Below are positions 39,779 through 50,844 of a stretch of 64,000 bases of DNA, piece by piece. Each line of letters begins with the position of its first letter. Within the stretch, counting starts at the first letter, position 1. The notes below the pieces were generated by a model. The model was not told the origin of the DNA. It ran no database searches and saw nothing but the letters and a program-made list of their open reading frames with translations. The DNA comes from Annona cherimola. Lineage: Eukaryota; Streptophyta; Magnoliopsida; Magnoliales; Annonaceae. A program made the translations under genes and the position numbers. Location of the stretch: contig CM059977.1 in assembly GCA_030490835.1 (NCBI GenBank), positions 21,185,335 through 21,249,334 of the forward strand. Direction: 5' to 3'.

Positions 39779-39922
39779 AATATATTAAAACGTTTTCTCA
39801 GAAAGCGCAAATTTCACAAACTCGAGACGTCCATGCACAAACCATCCACCTGCAGTGATTTGTTTCTGCAGGACGAATTTAGTTTTTTAATTAATAGTGT
39901 GTAAATTTAGTTTTTTTAATTA

Positions 39923-40182
39923 ATAGTGTGTTTGAGAAGTGATAAAATTTTCAGAATAAAATTTTTTTGCATAAAAATTTTTTAAATAAAAGAAAATGAT
40001 ATAATATGATAGAGATAATGATGAGTAAAAAAAAGGTTAGTCGTATGAGTGGTTGAGTAACAATGATTGAAAAGTATGATAATTTTATAGAAAAAATATA
40101 AATGATTATTAACAACTAAGATAGTTATGAGAGAGAAAAGTTTTCGAAGTTCTTGTTTAAAAGGTTATTGAGCAAAGAGTAC
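39923..40182. mobile_element. Family D MITE, right end decayed
   Basis: It begins TAGTGTGTTTGAGAAGTG. The interior has 'aatgatataatatgatagag' and 'gagagaaaagttttcgaagt'. The right end lacks the CCAAACAC word. Confidence 0.5.
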
Positions 40183-40288
40183 GTTTTTACCGTTGAACAT
40201 TATTTCCTTTTTCTTTTCAGTTTTTTTTTTTTTTATGGTTTTTCTTCCCTGAGATGAAAAATGGGGGAATGGAATGCATTATATATAT

Positions 40289-40672
40289 GGACAGCAATCC
40301 TATGCTCCCGGGAGCATACACCTATTTTTTTTCATGTTTTTTTCAAATTTTTTTTACAGTAGTGTTAATATATATGTATTTAATATGTGTATAAATTTTT
40401 ACCATTTTTGGAGTATTTTAGATATTTATTTTTTATTTTTGAAAATCAGTGGCATTTTAGGTAATTTTAAATTACTAAAATGCAACTGATTTTTAAAAAT
40501 CCGAAATAAATATCTAAAAATCTCCAAAAATGGTAAAAATTGATATATACGTTAAATACACTTATTTTAACAAGTTCATGAAAATTTTTTGAAAAAAACA
40601 TGAAAAAAAATAGGTGTATGCTCCCGGGAGCATGCAGCACTGCACGCTCCCGGGAGCATAGGATTGCTGTCC
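40289..40672. mobile_element. Foldback element, family A copy 3
   Basis: 384 bp. It starts GGACAGCAATCCTATG and ends with the complement, flanked by TATATATAT (40280-40288 and 40673-40681), which fits a 9-bp duplication although TA-repeat context weakens it. GCTCCCGGGAGC palindromes occur once in the left arm and twice in the right arm. The core matches copies 1 and 2. Confidence 0.87.
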
Positions 40673-40689
40673 TATATATATATATATAT

Positions 40690-41072
40690 AATATTCAGGT
40701 GTAGTGACGCTGCACCGGAATTTCCGGTGCAGCATCACTGAAATGAGCCTCACATGATCATAAAATCATAATCTACTACACCCATTGTATTTAGAATAAT
40801 GTATTTTATTACCATACCAATTTTCATCCCAATCAGATATGTATATGGGCCCAATCTGAAAATGGTACAAATTTAACGTAATAAAATAGTTTGATGTAAA
40901 TAACAACTGTAAAGTGGTTTTTTCAACATGTAAATTATTTGCTATAAAATTTATATATGGAAAAATGATTGTATAAAGTTTCATTACATTCTAATATGTG
41001 TAGGGCCCACTTTCGATCAAGTGTACCGCTGTTTCGGTGCAGTTGCGCTGCACCAGAATAGCTCCCTATATA
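40690..41072. mobile_element. Element with terminal CTGCACCGG palindromes, family C copy 2
   Basis: The left end 'atattcaggtgtagtgacgc' then TGCACCGGAATTTCCGGTGCA (a perfect 21-bp palindrome, 40711-40731) faces a right end that complements to CTATTCTGGTGCAGCGC. The interior is the reverse of the copy at 11873-12215 and includes a family B-like block ('gtataaagtttcattacatt'). Non-coding. Confidence 0.68.
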
Positions 41073-41095
41073 TATACACGACAGGAAGTGGGAAT

Positions 41096-41374
41096 AGACA
41101 GTGTATTTAGGAAATAATAAAATTTTTCACTAAAAAATTTTTAGTGTAAAAGTTGTTAAATCGATATAAAATAATGTGATATAATATGGGTAATGATGAA
41201 GAGTAAAAAAGATAAAGTTAAAATAGGTAAGTTAATTATATTATTAATTGTGTAAAAATAATTAAAAGTAGGGTAGTTTATATAGAAAGATGTAGAAAAA
41301 TAATTAAAAAATAGGATAGTCGTAGACAGTGAAAAGTTTTATATTGAAAAGTTTTACTTTTTGCCAAACATTCC
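41096..41374. mobile_element. Family D MITE
   Basis: It runs from 'agacagtgtatttagg' to 'gccaaacattcc', with interior words 'aatgtgatataatatgggta' and 'agtgaaaagttttatattga'. Ends are slightly diverged. Confidence 0.6.
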
Positions 41375-41437
41375 GTGACAAAATATTTTTATTACAAGAA
41401 TAAAAATGGAAAAAAGTAAAATAATTTAGGAAATGTA

Positions 41438-41560
41438 GAGTGCGTTTGGAAAGTGATAAAATTTTTGAGTGTAAAAGTTGTTAAATTGTTTAAAAAATGA
41501 TGTGATATGATATAAGTAATGACGAAGAGTAAAAAGAGTAAAGTTAAAATAGATAATGTT
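41438..41560. mobile_element. Truncated family D MITE
   Basis: The left end GAGTGCGTTTGGAAAGTG and the first 120 bp are present ('gatgtgatatgatataagta', 'agttaaaatagata'). It then stops abruptly where LINE-like sequence begins. Confidence 0.55.
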
Positions 41561-41590
41561 GGTCCGTTTTTGTCAATACATTGGCATATT

Positions 41591-41985
41591 AGGGCTGCAG
41601 TTGTATGCACCCGGCTCTATGCACCCGGCTCAATGCACCCGGGTGCATGCAACCATTTTTTTTTAAATTTTTTTCGAATTCTTTTTTACAAAACAGTTAA
41701 TATAAGTGTATTTAACATATAAATTTTTACCAATTTTGGAGATTTTTAGATTTTTTTTAGATTTTTAAAACTCAGTGGCATTTTAGTAATTTTAAATTAC
41801 TAAAAATGCCACTGATTTTTTAAAATTGAAAAAAAATATCTAAAAGTCTCTAAAAATGGTAAAAATTGATACATATGTTAAATACACATAGATTAACAGC
41901 TTCAAGAAAAAAATTTCAAAAAAAAAAGTGTAGTACACATGGGTGCATTGAGGCTTAATGCACTCGGGTGCATGCGATGGCAGTC
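41591..41985. mobile_element. Foldback element, family A copy 4, inside the LINE
   Basis: About 395 bp, flanked by an exact 9-bp TGGCATATT (41582-41590 and 41986-41994). The left tip GGGCTGCAGTTGTATGCACC pairs with the right tip, which complements to GACTGCCATCGCATGCACC. Palindromic CACCCGGGTG words occur at the tips, with an extra ATGCACCCGGCTC iteration on the left. The core is as in the other copies. The flanks read as LINE ORF2, so this copy inserted into the LINE. Confidence 0.85.
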
Positions 41986-44121
41986 TGGCATATTGTGGGG
42001 AAAGACATTTTTGAATCATGCAAGATTTTTTTAATGGCTGAATCCCAACATATGCAAAGGGGAATGATCGCGGAAATAAATCAAACAAATCAAACAAAAA
42101 TTGTCATTATTCCAAAAAAACAAGGCGGTACAAAGTTGTCAAATTTTAGGCCTATTAGTTAGCATAATGTAGTCTATAAAATTTTGGTGAAGATTCTGGC
42201 GAATAATCTAAAAGGAAGTTTGGATAAACTAGTTTCAGCAAATCAGAGTACTTTTGTTCCAAGGCGTTTAATTACCGATAACATGCTTCTTGCATATAAA
42301 GTGATTCATGTTTTGAGGAAAAAAACAAGGGTCAAACAATGAGGAGATGACAATTAAACTCAATATGGCGAAGGCTTATTATAGAGTTGTTTGGAACTAC
42401 CTTTGTCAAATTATGAAAATAATAAATTTCAGTGAAAGATGGATAAGTTGGGTATATAGTTGCATGTCCACAGCTACTTTCAGGGCGAATATTAATGGGG
42501 TTAAAACAGGATAGTTTGTGGCCAGTTGTAGGATTAGGCAGAGAGATCTTTTATCTCCATATCTATTCTTAATCGATGCTGGAGGATTGTCAACACTGTT
42601 GATGAGCTTCCACAACAGAGGTCTCCTTAATGGTATAAAACTATGCACTAATGGCCCTATTCTAACCCACTTATTTTTTGCAGATAATGTTATTTTATTC
42701 TTAAAAACAAAGAGGAAGTTTGAAATCTTAAAAATCTGATTGGCACCTATGAAAAGTCTTCTGGACAGAAGATTAATATAAACAAGACTGGCGCCCTATT
42801 CAGTAGAAACACAAAGAATGCAACCAGGCAGAGAATAGAATGCGATTTTTGTGTAAGGGATAGAACTATTGGAAATTATCTAGGGCTACCGGTGTGGGTG
42901 GGGAAGGTAAAGTCTGGAACTTTCAAATTCATTAAAGAAAGAATATGGAAGAAAAAGCAGAGCTGGAAAGTAAGTTGTTATCATAGGCAGGCAAAGAAGC
43001 ATTAATAAAAGCGGTTGCTCAGGCTATCCTTACATATGTCATGAGCATATTTCTTCTTATGAGGAGGCTATGTAAAGAAATTGAAGCCCAATTTAGTAGG
43101 TTCCGGTGGGGGGAAAAAGATGGTAAAAGAAAGATTTCTTTGATTGCATGGCACAAAATGTGTGAGACTGTAGAATTGGGTGGTTTGGGGTACAGAAAGT
43201 TGGAACTATTCAACTTGGCAATGTTAGCAAAATAAGCATGGAGACTGTTTATGAACTAGGACTCTTTGGTTTTTAAGGTTCTCAAGGCTAGATATTTCCC
43301 ATATGATGAAATCTAGAGTTGTAAACTCAAACCAAATGCTTCATACACTTGGCGAAGCATTTACAGGTTTATTCTTTTACTGTTGGTAAGCAAGTGGAGG
43401 CTGGGGAATGGTAGAAGAATTAGATTCTTTGGGGATAGTTGGACTTCTTCTATCTTGCGGTAAGTGAGACCTCTTCCAATTGAGATCCATGATGACAATA
43501 GAGTATGAGAATTTGTGGATTGAGAAAACAGGAAGTGGAAAGAATGTGTTGTAATCAGAGTTGTGGGGGAGGAGGGTTGGAAGGTGGTTTCTAATACGCC
43601 TATTGCTGATGGCTAAACAGAAGACAACAAATATTAGGCCATTGAAAACAGCGGCTGCTTTAGTGTCAAATCAACATATAAATTAGCAAATCAAGTGATT
43701 ACTCAATCTGGGGAAAGTGGAAGGGAACATGGATTGATGGGAATATACCAAGTTCTATGGAGACTAAAAATTCCAAAGAAGATCATCATTTTCAGCTGGA
43801 GACTTCTCACAAACTCATTACCTACAAGGATGAATCTATTAAGGAGGGGTGTGGAGATAGATGCAAGGTGCCATTTCTGCAACAATAGATGAAAGTGTAG
43901 GGCACTTTTTTGGGGCATGTAATGTGATCAAAAGGGCTATGACCTTAAAATTAATCAATCTGCTTGAAGGCCATCTAAATGGGGAATTGGAGGATACCGT
44001 TCGTCACTACTTTTTTTCTTATGTACACGCTGACGAATGTGGTATGTTAGAAACAAAGCTATATTTGAAGGGAGAAATGCAGACTTGGATGATATTCCTT
44101 ACTGACATCTAAATATATTTA

Positions 44122-44685
44122 GGGTGTGTTTGATAATTTACAAAAGTTGTCAAGTTAAAACTTTTCAATCTAAAACTTTTCACTCTCCATAACTACTCTT
44201 TTTTTAATTATTTTTTACACATCTTTCTATACAACAATCATACTTTTCAATCATTTCTAAACAACTACCAATACAACTAACCTATTTATTTTAAATTTAT
44301 TCTCTTTACTCCTCATCAGTACCCCTACAATATCACATCATTTGACAACTTTTATTTTTCAAAAGTTTTCATCAAGGTTGTGTTTGGTAATAAGTGAAAG
44401 TTGTCAAGTTAAAACTTTTCAATCTAAAACTTTTTACTCTCCACAACTATCCTATTTTTAAATAATTTCTTCATATTTTTCTATACAATTATCCTATTTT
44501 TTAATCATTTCTACATAACTACCAACACAACTAACCTATCTATTTCAAATTTATCTTATCATTCCTCATCATTACCCTTATCATATCACATCATTTGACA
44601 ACTTCTACTCTCTACAACTTTTCATCAAAAGTTTTATCCATTCCCAAACACACCCCAAAAGTTTTATTCATTACCAAATACACCC
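44122..44685. mobile_element. Two family D MITEs, one nested in the other
   Basis: The outer copy starts GGGTGTGTTTGATAA and ends ACCAAATACACCC, flanked by TTA (44119-44121 and 44686-44688), the 3-bp target of PIF/Harbinger (Tourist-like) elements. Inside it a second copy runs from about 44373 (GGTTGTGTTTGGTAATAAG) to about 44656 (CCCAAACACACCCC). After it the outer copy resumes with 'aaaagttttattcattacca'. Both lie between the zinc-binding and RNase H parts of the LINE. Confidence 0.85.
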
Positions 44686-44984
44686 TTAGTCTCTCAATGC
44701 AGCAAAGATGATTAACCTGAGAAATTACTCAATCTGTGAAAGCCTAGTAAAGTGGTGTCCTCCCAAGGTTGGTACATTAAAAATCAATATTGATGCTGAT
44801 TACTTTTAAATGGTAATTGCATGGGATTGTGTGCTATTGTTAGAGATTGGAATGGGATGGTGTTGCGCGGATCTTCTAATGTTGGAAGTCATTACTATCT
44901 ATAAGTGTTTGAGCTGGGCTTTAGAGTTGGGACTCAAGACGATCTAAGTGGAAAGCGACTCCCTGTTGGTGCAACTATTATATT

Positions 44985-45184
44985 TTTTAATTATTTTTTC
45001 ATATTTTCCTATACAACTACCCTACTTTTCAATCATTTCTACATAATTAACCACACAATTAACATATCTATTTTAATATTATCCTCTTTACTACCCGTCA
45101 TTATCCCTATCATATTACATCATTTGACAACTTTTACTCTTCAAAACTTTTCATCAAAAGTTTTACTCATTCCCAAACACACCC
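44985..45184. mobile_element. Partial family D MITE splitting the LINE RNase H region
   Basis: Only the right two thirds of a reverse-oriented copy remain ('atacaactaccctacttttc', 'catattacatcatttgac', ending CATTCCCAAACACACCC). RNase H-like coding sequence (ESDSL) precedes it and resumes after it. Confidence 0.7.
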
Positions 45185-45484
45185 GATGATGCAAAAATTT
45201 TGTCACAAGTGGGAACTGTTATTGAAGACTCCAAGAAACTCCAGGCAACTTTTGATTTTTGTACATTTACTCATATATACAAAACATTGTAATTAGGCTG
45301 CTCATAGGCTAGCCGTTTTTGCTTCATCTGTGGGAGAGATTTCTAAAATTTTTTGGAACGATTTCCTACCAATATGTATTTCTGATACTGTACTCAGAGA
45401 TTTTTTAATGGATTTTTCTTTCCCTAATGTGAATCTTGTCACCCGACTGACCAAGACTTAATGGAGGTATGGGATTGATGGGAA

Positions 45485-45755
45485 GACTGGAGTATTTTTT
45501 TATTTAAAAAAAATAAGTTAGTTGTATAGGTAATTGTGTAAAAATAATTGAAAATTATGATAATTTATACATTAAGATATGAAGAAATAATTAAAAAATA
45601 GAATAATTATAGATAACGGAAAAAATAATTGTGTAAAAATGATTGAAGAATATTATAATCTATATACGAAGATACGAAGAAATAATTAAAAAATAAAATA
45701 ATTATAAATAGCGGAAAGTTTTAAGAAAAAATTTATTTACGGCCAAACACACAGC
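45485..45755. mobile_element. Family D MITE, internally rearranged
   Basis: Words 'gttgtataggtaattgtg', 'atatgaagaaataattaaaa' and the right end GGCCAAACACAC are present. An internal stretch is repeated ('gtgtaaaaatgattgaa...acgaagaaataattaaaaaa' twice), so part of the copy has been duplicated. Confidence 0.55.
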
Positions 45756-46450
45756 AGGCGTGTGGGATGTCCGTGGGGCCGTCCTCGACTGGGTGGATAT
45801 CTCTGATTTCGAGACGAGAGGGTTGGATTTTGAATTATTTTTGTAATGAATGATTGCATAACGTGAGAATAGCTGTCCAGCTTAGCCATCTTATCGATTG
45901 ATGGGCATCTTTTCGGTTTCTGTATCTTGCTGCTGCCCCATGTGCTTGGAATGATTCGATGATCTGAGCCAGCGGTGTCTCTTCCTATCCTACCCCACCC
46001 TCCGATTGCTTGCAAGCGGAATTGCAGATGCAGTAACCAATGTCATTGCTCACCCACCCTTCAAGTGTAACTGTTTGAGTAGTTGGGAGGGATCCCACCA
46101 ACTCGCATAGGGGTCCTCATATTTCGTCAAAACTACATCTGTGATCCGTCAGCCTTACATTTCTAGGTGTGTTATTATGTTTTCATCTAAGAGATTTTTA
46201 TACGTCAGTATGAAGGCACCAATTTAGCAATTTTTTTTTTTTAAATAGGTCTGAATTCGAAAAAACAGTAAAAACTCAACAGGTCATGCAATAGTAGCCT
46301 GCAACAGTAGATGTGAATTTATGCGCATAATCATCAATTTTGCAAATGATCCGCCTATGAAATCTTTTGTAAATTTCCCCATGAAACAAGGGCAAACCTA
46401 GTTGCTTGCAGGATGAGTGGCAGTGATATTAAAAAAAAAAAAATTTGTTG
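45756..46450. other. Unassigned low-copy-looking region
   Basis: It is less AT-rich than the flanks. A frame of 92 codons on the - strand (45737-46015) has no recognisable domain and no codon context supporting a gene. A homopolymer A run ends the stretch near 46440. Nothing can be assigned. Confidence 0.3.
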
Positions 46451-46451
46451 G

Positions 46452-46728
46452 ATGAGTGTGTGTTTAATTTATGGTCAGAAAGTTTTGTATGACAAATCTT
46501 TTGAAACAATTGAAAAATAAAAAATGATGTGATATGTTAACAGTAACAATTAGAATGCAAGATAGTTAACTATGAAAAAATTGCGGCAAATTATTTAAAG
46601 GTAGAGATAATAATTGAAAATTATAATATTTTGGTAATTAAGATGTTGAATCTTATGAAAAGTGCATAAGGAGGAAGAATTTTTCTTCTTTTATTCTTAC
46701 TTTGGCTGAGTTTTGCGGTATAACAAAC
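46452..46728. mobile_element. Family D-like MITE, decayed
   Basis: It starts near GTGTGTGTTTAATTTATGG. The interior has 'aaaaaatgatgtgatatgtt' and the right part contains 'gagttttgcggtataacaaac'. The hAT element that follows inserted at its right margin. A similarly decayed stretch lies at 48150-48330. Confidence 0.4.
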
Positions 46729-48128
46729 TAGGGGTGCAACTCGGGTCGGGTTATACCGGATTTGAGTGAACCCAAACCCTAAGCCAACCGGGTTGGAGTA
46801 AACCCAAACCCAAACCTTAACCCTAAGAATGTAATTCGGGTTCGGACCGGGTTCGGGTAGGGTTCGTATTAGTTTTGGTTTGGTTTCGGGTTACCAATAA
46901 ATTATTTTTTTTCCAAATTTAGTTGTAATCTAAAAGAAAATTATTGAAATATACATACATGTGTTTATGAAGTCAAGCCTCACGCTGAATTCTACAAGAT
47001 ACTTTTAAATAATTCTGCAACATCATGCTGAATTCTGCAATATTTTTTGAATGAACTCTGCAAGCAATTTTTCAGCACCCTATAGACACAAATAAATGAC
47101 AAATTAGTTAGTTTTATGACTAGTTGATCATTTCTATTTAATAGCTAATGGAAATGACTCAAGTATACCAAATAGAAAATGAACATATCATACCAACTTT
47201 GTAGTTGAAACTAAACATTATCGTACAAATTGCTGAAATTGAATTCAAACTGAATATTTATCATACAAATTGCTAAAGTAAAAAATGACCACTTGTCATA
47301 CCAATAAACTTAAAATATGAATCAAATTTATACTACAATCTGAAATTCAAACTAACAGATTTCTCATACTAATAGAAAGCATAATATGAAATAGATTTAT
47401 CATGTCGACTCAAATTCAAACATAATCCACATAACAGTTATTTAAAGTAACTAAATTTAAATACATTAAGCATAATGGTTCAACATTCCAATCTAATTTA
47501 AGTACAATCCAAATTTAAAATGACAATATAAACAAATCTCAAGTTTAAATAAGTTTATATCTACTTTTAAACAAATTTAAATTTCAAATGAGTTCATGTC
47601 TCCAAAGTTTCCAAAAAAACTAAAAAACTATTCGAAGACTTCCAAGTAATTTCTCCCTTGATTTTCATCTACATTTCTAATGTCAAGTTCTTTCTCCTCG
47701 ATTTACATATTTGAAAATAATATGCATCAACCGAGACAAAAAAATACATGCAACTATTAACAATAAGAAGATAATAATTATAAAAAATTATCCTAGAAAT
47801 TAAGTTACCTCAAGCATGCTTTGGTAATGAAGAAAGAAGTGATTTGTCTGAATTAGAGTTAGTAATGCCTAAAACATGTATATATATATTAATATTACAA
47901 AAAAACATGTATAATTGATGAAAAATTTATATAAACTAAACTGGGTTCGGACCGGGTCGGGTTTTGGTACCGGGTTGGTGTGAACATGGTTTTGGTTTCG
48001 GGTTTCTACGGGTCGGGTTGAAACCGGGTCTGTTTTGAAAAAATCTTAAAAATAAAATCCATTTTTGGTTTCGATACCAGGTCGGGTCGGGTGGGTTCGG
48101 ACCGACCCGGTACCAAGTTGCACCCCTA
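46729..48128. mobile_element. Non-autonomous hAT element, 1.4 kb
   Basis: The terminal inverted repeat is TAGGGGTGCAACTCGGGTCG at the left and its loose complement (...AAGTTGCACCCCTA) at the right. It is flanked by an exact 8-bp duplication TAACAAAC (46721-46728 and 48129-48136), diagnostic of hAT insertion. The subterminal 150-200 bp on each side are full of GGTTCGG/CCGGGT repeats. The interior is AT-rich with no transposase frame, so it would need a transposase supplied in trans. Confidence 0.9.
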
Positions 48129-48666
48129 TAACAAACGCATAAAAAAACAGAAAAAAAAGTTACGAAGAAAATTTTATGAGAAGTAAAAAATGCAATGTGA
48201 TATTAACGTTAGGAGCGAAGAGAATAAAAATAAATTATATAAGTTAGTTCTATAAAAAATATTAAAAAATTAAATATAAAGTAATAATATAAAAAAGATT
48301 AGTTAAAACGGCGTAGAAAGTAGAAACATACGTTTACTTCATATGGACTTTGCAAAAGAAGTTCATAAATGAGGTCATTGGAAACGAAAGGTTTATAGGG
48401 GTATCAGTTGCAAAAAAAATCCAACCGAAAACTTCCAACCTCGAAAATTCCAATTTTCATCACTTCCCTCGGATTTTCGATTCCAGCGTGCTTCTGCTTC
48501 GGTGCAAAATTTTTTCCCTTCTTCCGTCTTTCCGTTCTCATAGATTGGAACTTCCAGTCCTGACTGTTCTCGAGTTAGGGTTTCTGGGATTCGATTATGG
48601 TTGCCGAGGTCAACGAGTAGGCAGGAATCGCTGTGATTGAAGTGTCAGCGTTGGATTCGGGAATCA
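48129..48666. other. Promoter and leader region of the TOM2A-like gene
   Basis: The first 200 bp look like decayed family D MITE sequence. From about 48410 the sequence turns pyrimidine-rich ('cccttcttccgtctttccg', 48518-48536), which suits a 5' leader. No convincing TATA box can be fixed. No in-frame ATG lies upstream of 48667 within the open frame. Confidence 0.4.
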
Positions 48667-50844
48667 ATGGCGTGCCGCGGGTGCTTGGAATGCCTTCTGA
48701 AGCTTCTGAATTTTCTGCTGACGATCGCCGGATTGGCGATGGTGGGGTATGGGATTTACTTGCTGGTGGAATGGCGGAGGGTGTCGAACGGGGGAATGGC
48801 CACGGTCGGGGTTGGAGATGGTGGATTCGTGGAACTCGGTCGGCCGATGATGCTTGCCGTTTCTCTCTCGACGAGTATTCTTGACAAGCTTCCGAAAGCT
48901 TGGTATATTAATCAATCCCTACCTTGTATTTCTTGAATATTGTCCCAAATGGAGTCTAAGGACTGCAGTGCGTGGATTCTTTTTTTCCTTATTCAAAGCT
49001 ATGGTCGATGGCAGTACATTTGTTGGTGGGATAAAGTTCAATAATTTGTGGGTATACGGAATGTTTCTGTTTATGGTGTGTGGAGAAGAAGCGAACTTCA
49101 GTTCAATAATCGTGTTTATCTGATTTGCAATGGTTGCTGGCTGCGAACATCAGTTGTATAATCCCTATGACTCCTCCTGTTTATATGGTTTTGCAGGTTC
49201 ATCTACTTGTTCATTGGTGTTGGAGCTATTGTTTTTATCATATCATGTTTCGGTTGCATTGGCGCCGCAACCAGGAATGGATGCTGCCTCACTTGTGTAT
49301 CCTGACTCGTGACACTTTCTTATGAACTTTCAATTCCATGCATTGACGAATTAATGAATTCGTCTCCTTTAGGAGTGGTTCAGGTTTCATCGACAAGATT
49401 GAGTTTTCTAGATCAGCATGCTTTTCTATAATGTTATTTACAAAGCTGTAATGTATCTATGCTCCTGACATAATTTAGCTGCTAACTTGTATCTTATGAT
49501 GAACTATGGTGATATAAGGGAATTCAACACAGTTTCTTGTGTCACGTAAGTTTGCTATCTTAAAGCGTATTCTCTTTCGTTTTGGCTGACACAGGTCTGT
49601 CAAGTTCCTAAAAATCTATGTTCCATATTGTTTCTGATTGAAACCGATTTCCTTAACCAACATAGTATTCTCTATTGGTGATCTTGTTGATCTTAGCGGA
49701 GTTGGGATGTGCAGCTTTCATATTCTTTGATCACGGCTGGAAAGATGTGAGTGCTTTCTGATATCTATAATTTTTTCCCCCCTTCATCCCAGTGTGGTTT
49801 ATCTAATTATTGGGTTGAATGTTACTTGCAGGTAATCCCTGTGGATAAAACTGGAGACTTCGTCATGATTTATGAATTCTTGGAGCAGAACTGGAAAATT
49901 GCAAAATGGGTTGCTCTTGGAGTCGTCATTTTGGAGGCATGTTAGATGTGATAGCCATTTCTCTGAAAACCTGCTTTCATGTTCTGGACAAGCATGGGCG
50001 AATTCACCTGGGAGACACTGAAATGGATGATTTGTGATGTTTCGATGTTGTCATTACTTTAAAACGTCAAAACTTCATGATTGCATAATTCCTATTTGGT
50101 GCATTGCTTGCTGGCTGATGTCTTTATACAATAATTTTTTCCTGTTTTATAATTCAAGCATATTCATTGGCCAACCTGATGTGGACCCAAATTATGTGTG
50201 GTCTCAAACCAACCAATCCAATATTTGTTTGGTTTGGTTTGCAGCCTTTGATGTCTGAGCTTGTTTGGGGTTTGGACAATGGGCTGTTTTTCAACAAGAA
50301 CTCACCTGCCTGAGTACTCTAGGTTTTGATTCTGTTAGTTTTCCTTTCTGCTTCTGTGCTTAGATCCAAACATGATCTGGTTTTCAGTCGCGAGGCTTGT
50401 TTCTGATTCAGTTCTGCACATATAATACATTTCTAGGTGCTTGTGTTTGTACTAGCCCTTGCTGTAAGGGCAGTGAATGTGCCAGCAGATTATGACAGTG
50501 ATGATGAATACATAATCTCAAGGGCCGATGTTCGTCAACCTTTGATAAACAGGCAAAGTCCTCCTGTAACTGGGGTGCCAGTGGCTGGCATCCTTGATCA
50601 TCAACCAGGCAGGAATGATGGCTGGAGTGTACGCATGAGGGAGAAGGTCCATTCTTCTCGACTATAATTCTCTTTTTTCCTGTTGTAATTTCTTTTTTTA
50701 TGATCTGATGCTACCCTTTGATTCCTTAATCTGTTTGCATTTTCTCCACAGTATGGGCTCAATGTATCTGATTTCGCATATGATCCTGCGGAAGCAAACA
50801 GGAAAACAGGAACAGCAGAAGGGGGATGGTGTAGCATAATGTAG
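48667..50844 (+). CDS. TOM2A: TOM2A-like tetraspanin membrane protein
   Basis: Four-pass membrane protein of the plant tetraspanin family resembling Arabidopsis TOM2A, a tonoplast protein known as a partner of TOM1 and a host factor for tobamovirus multiplication. Exons: 48667-48902, 49197-49296, 49666-49746, 49832-49936, 50437-50646, 50752-50844; frames join cleanly to 274 residues, near the family length of about 280. The N-terminus MACRGCLECLLKLLNF is the family signature and fixes the start. Membrane spans lie at about residues 13-33, 79-101, 113-139 and 163-190, with the last loop holding EFLEQNWKIAKW. The cytosolic tail has PADYDSDDEY, RQPLINRQ, TGVPVA and WSVRMREKYGL and ends in CSIM. 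The fourth exon ends at GAG before GCATGT, so intron 4 appears to be GC-AG. No defect was seen. Confidence 0.92.

Larger units (their letters stand above)
41560..45440 (+). pseudogene. Decayed LINE (reverse transcriptase, zinc-binding and RNase H parts) with nested insertions
   Basis: Plant L1-type non-LTR retrotransposon ORF2 in broken + frames. 41995-42160 gives WHIVGKDIFESCK and, further on, GGTKLSNFRPIS. 42518-42740 gives the RT core RQRDLLSPYLF, with FADN at 42677-42688 in place of FADD. 42960-43235 gives the thumb/connection region (AQAILTYVMSIFLL-like, LGGLGYRKLELFNLAMLAK). 43740-43950 gives the zf-RVT part (RLKIPKKIIIFSW, CHFC, then GHFFGAC after a frameshift). 44740-44985 and 45190-45440 give an RNase H-like tail (KINIDAD, IVRDWNGMV, ESDSL, AAHRLAVFASS). 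Many stops and shifts are present; the catalytic FADD is altered. It is interrupted at 41591-41985, 44122-44685 and 44985-45184. Confidence 0.85.

Noticed and set aside
42518..42739. LINE reverse transcriptase as a possibly active gene
   Set aside because: The frame is broken by many stops and shifts, FADD is FADN, and three insertions split the element.
48637..48666. Longer start for the TOM2A-like protein
   Set aside because: The open frame extends upstream to 48637, but the codon there is TTG, not ATG. The family N-terminus begins at the ATG at 48667.
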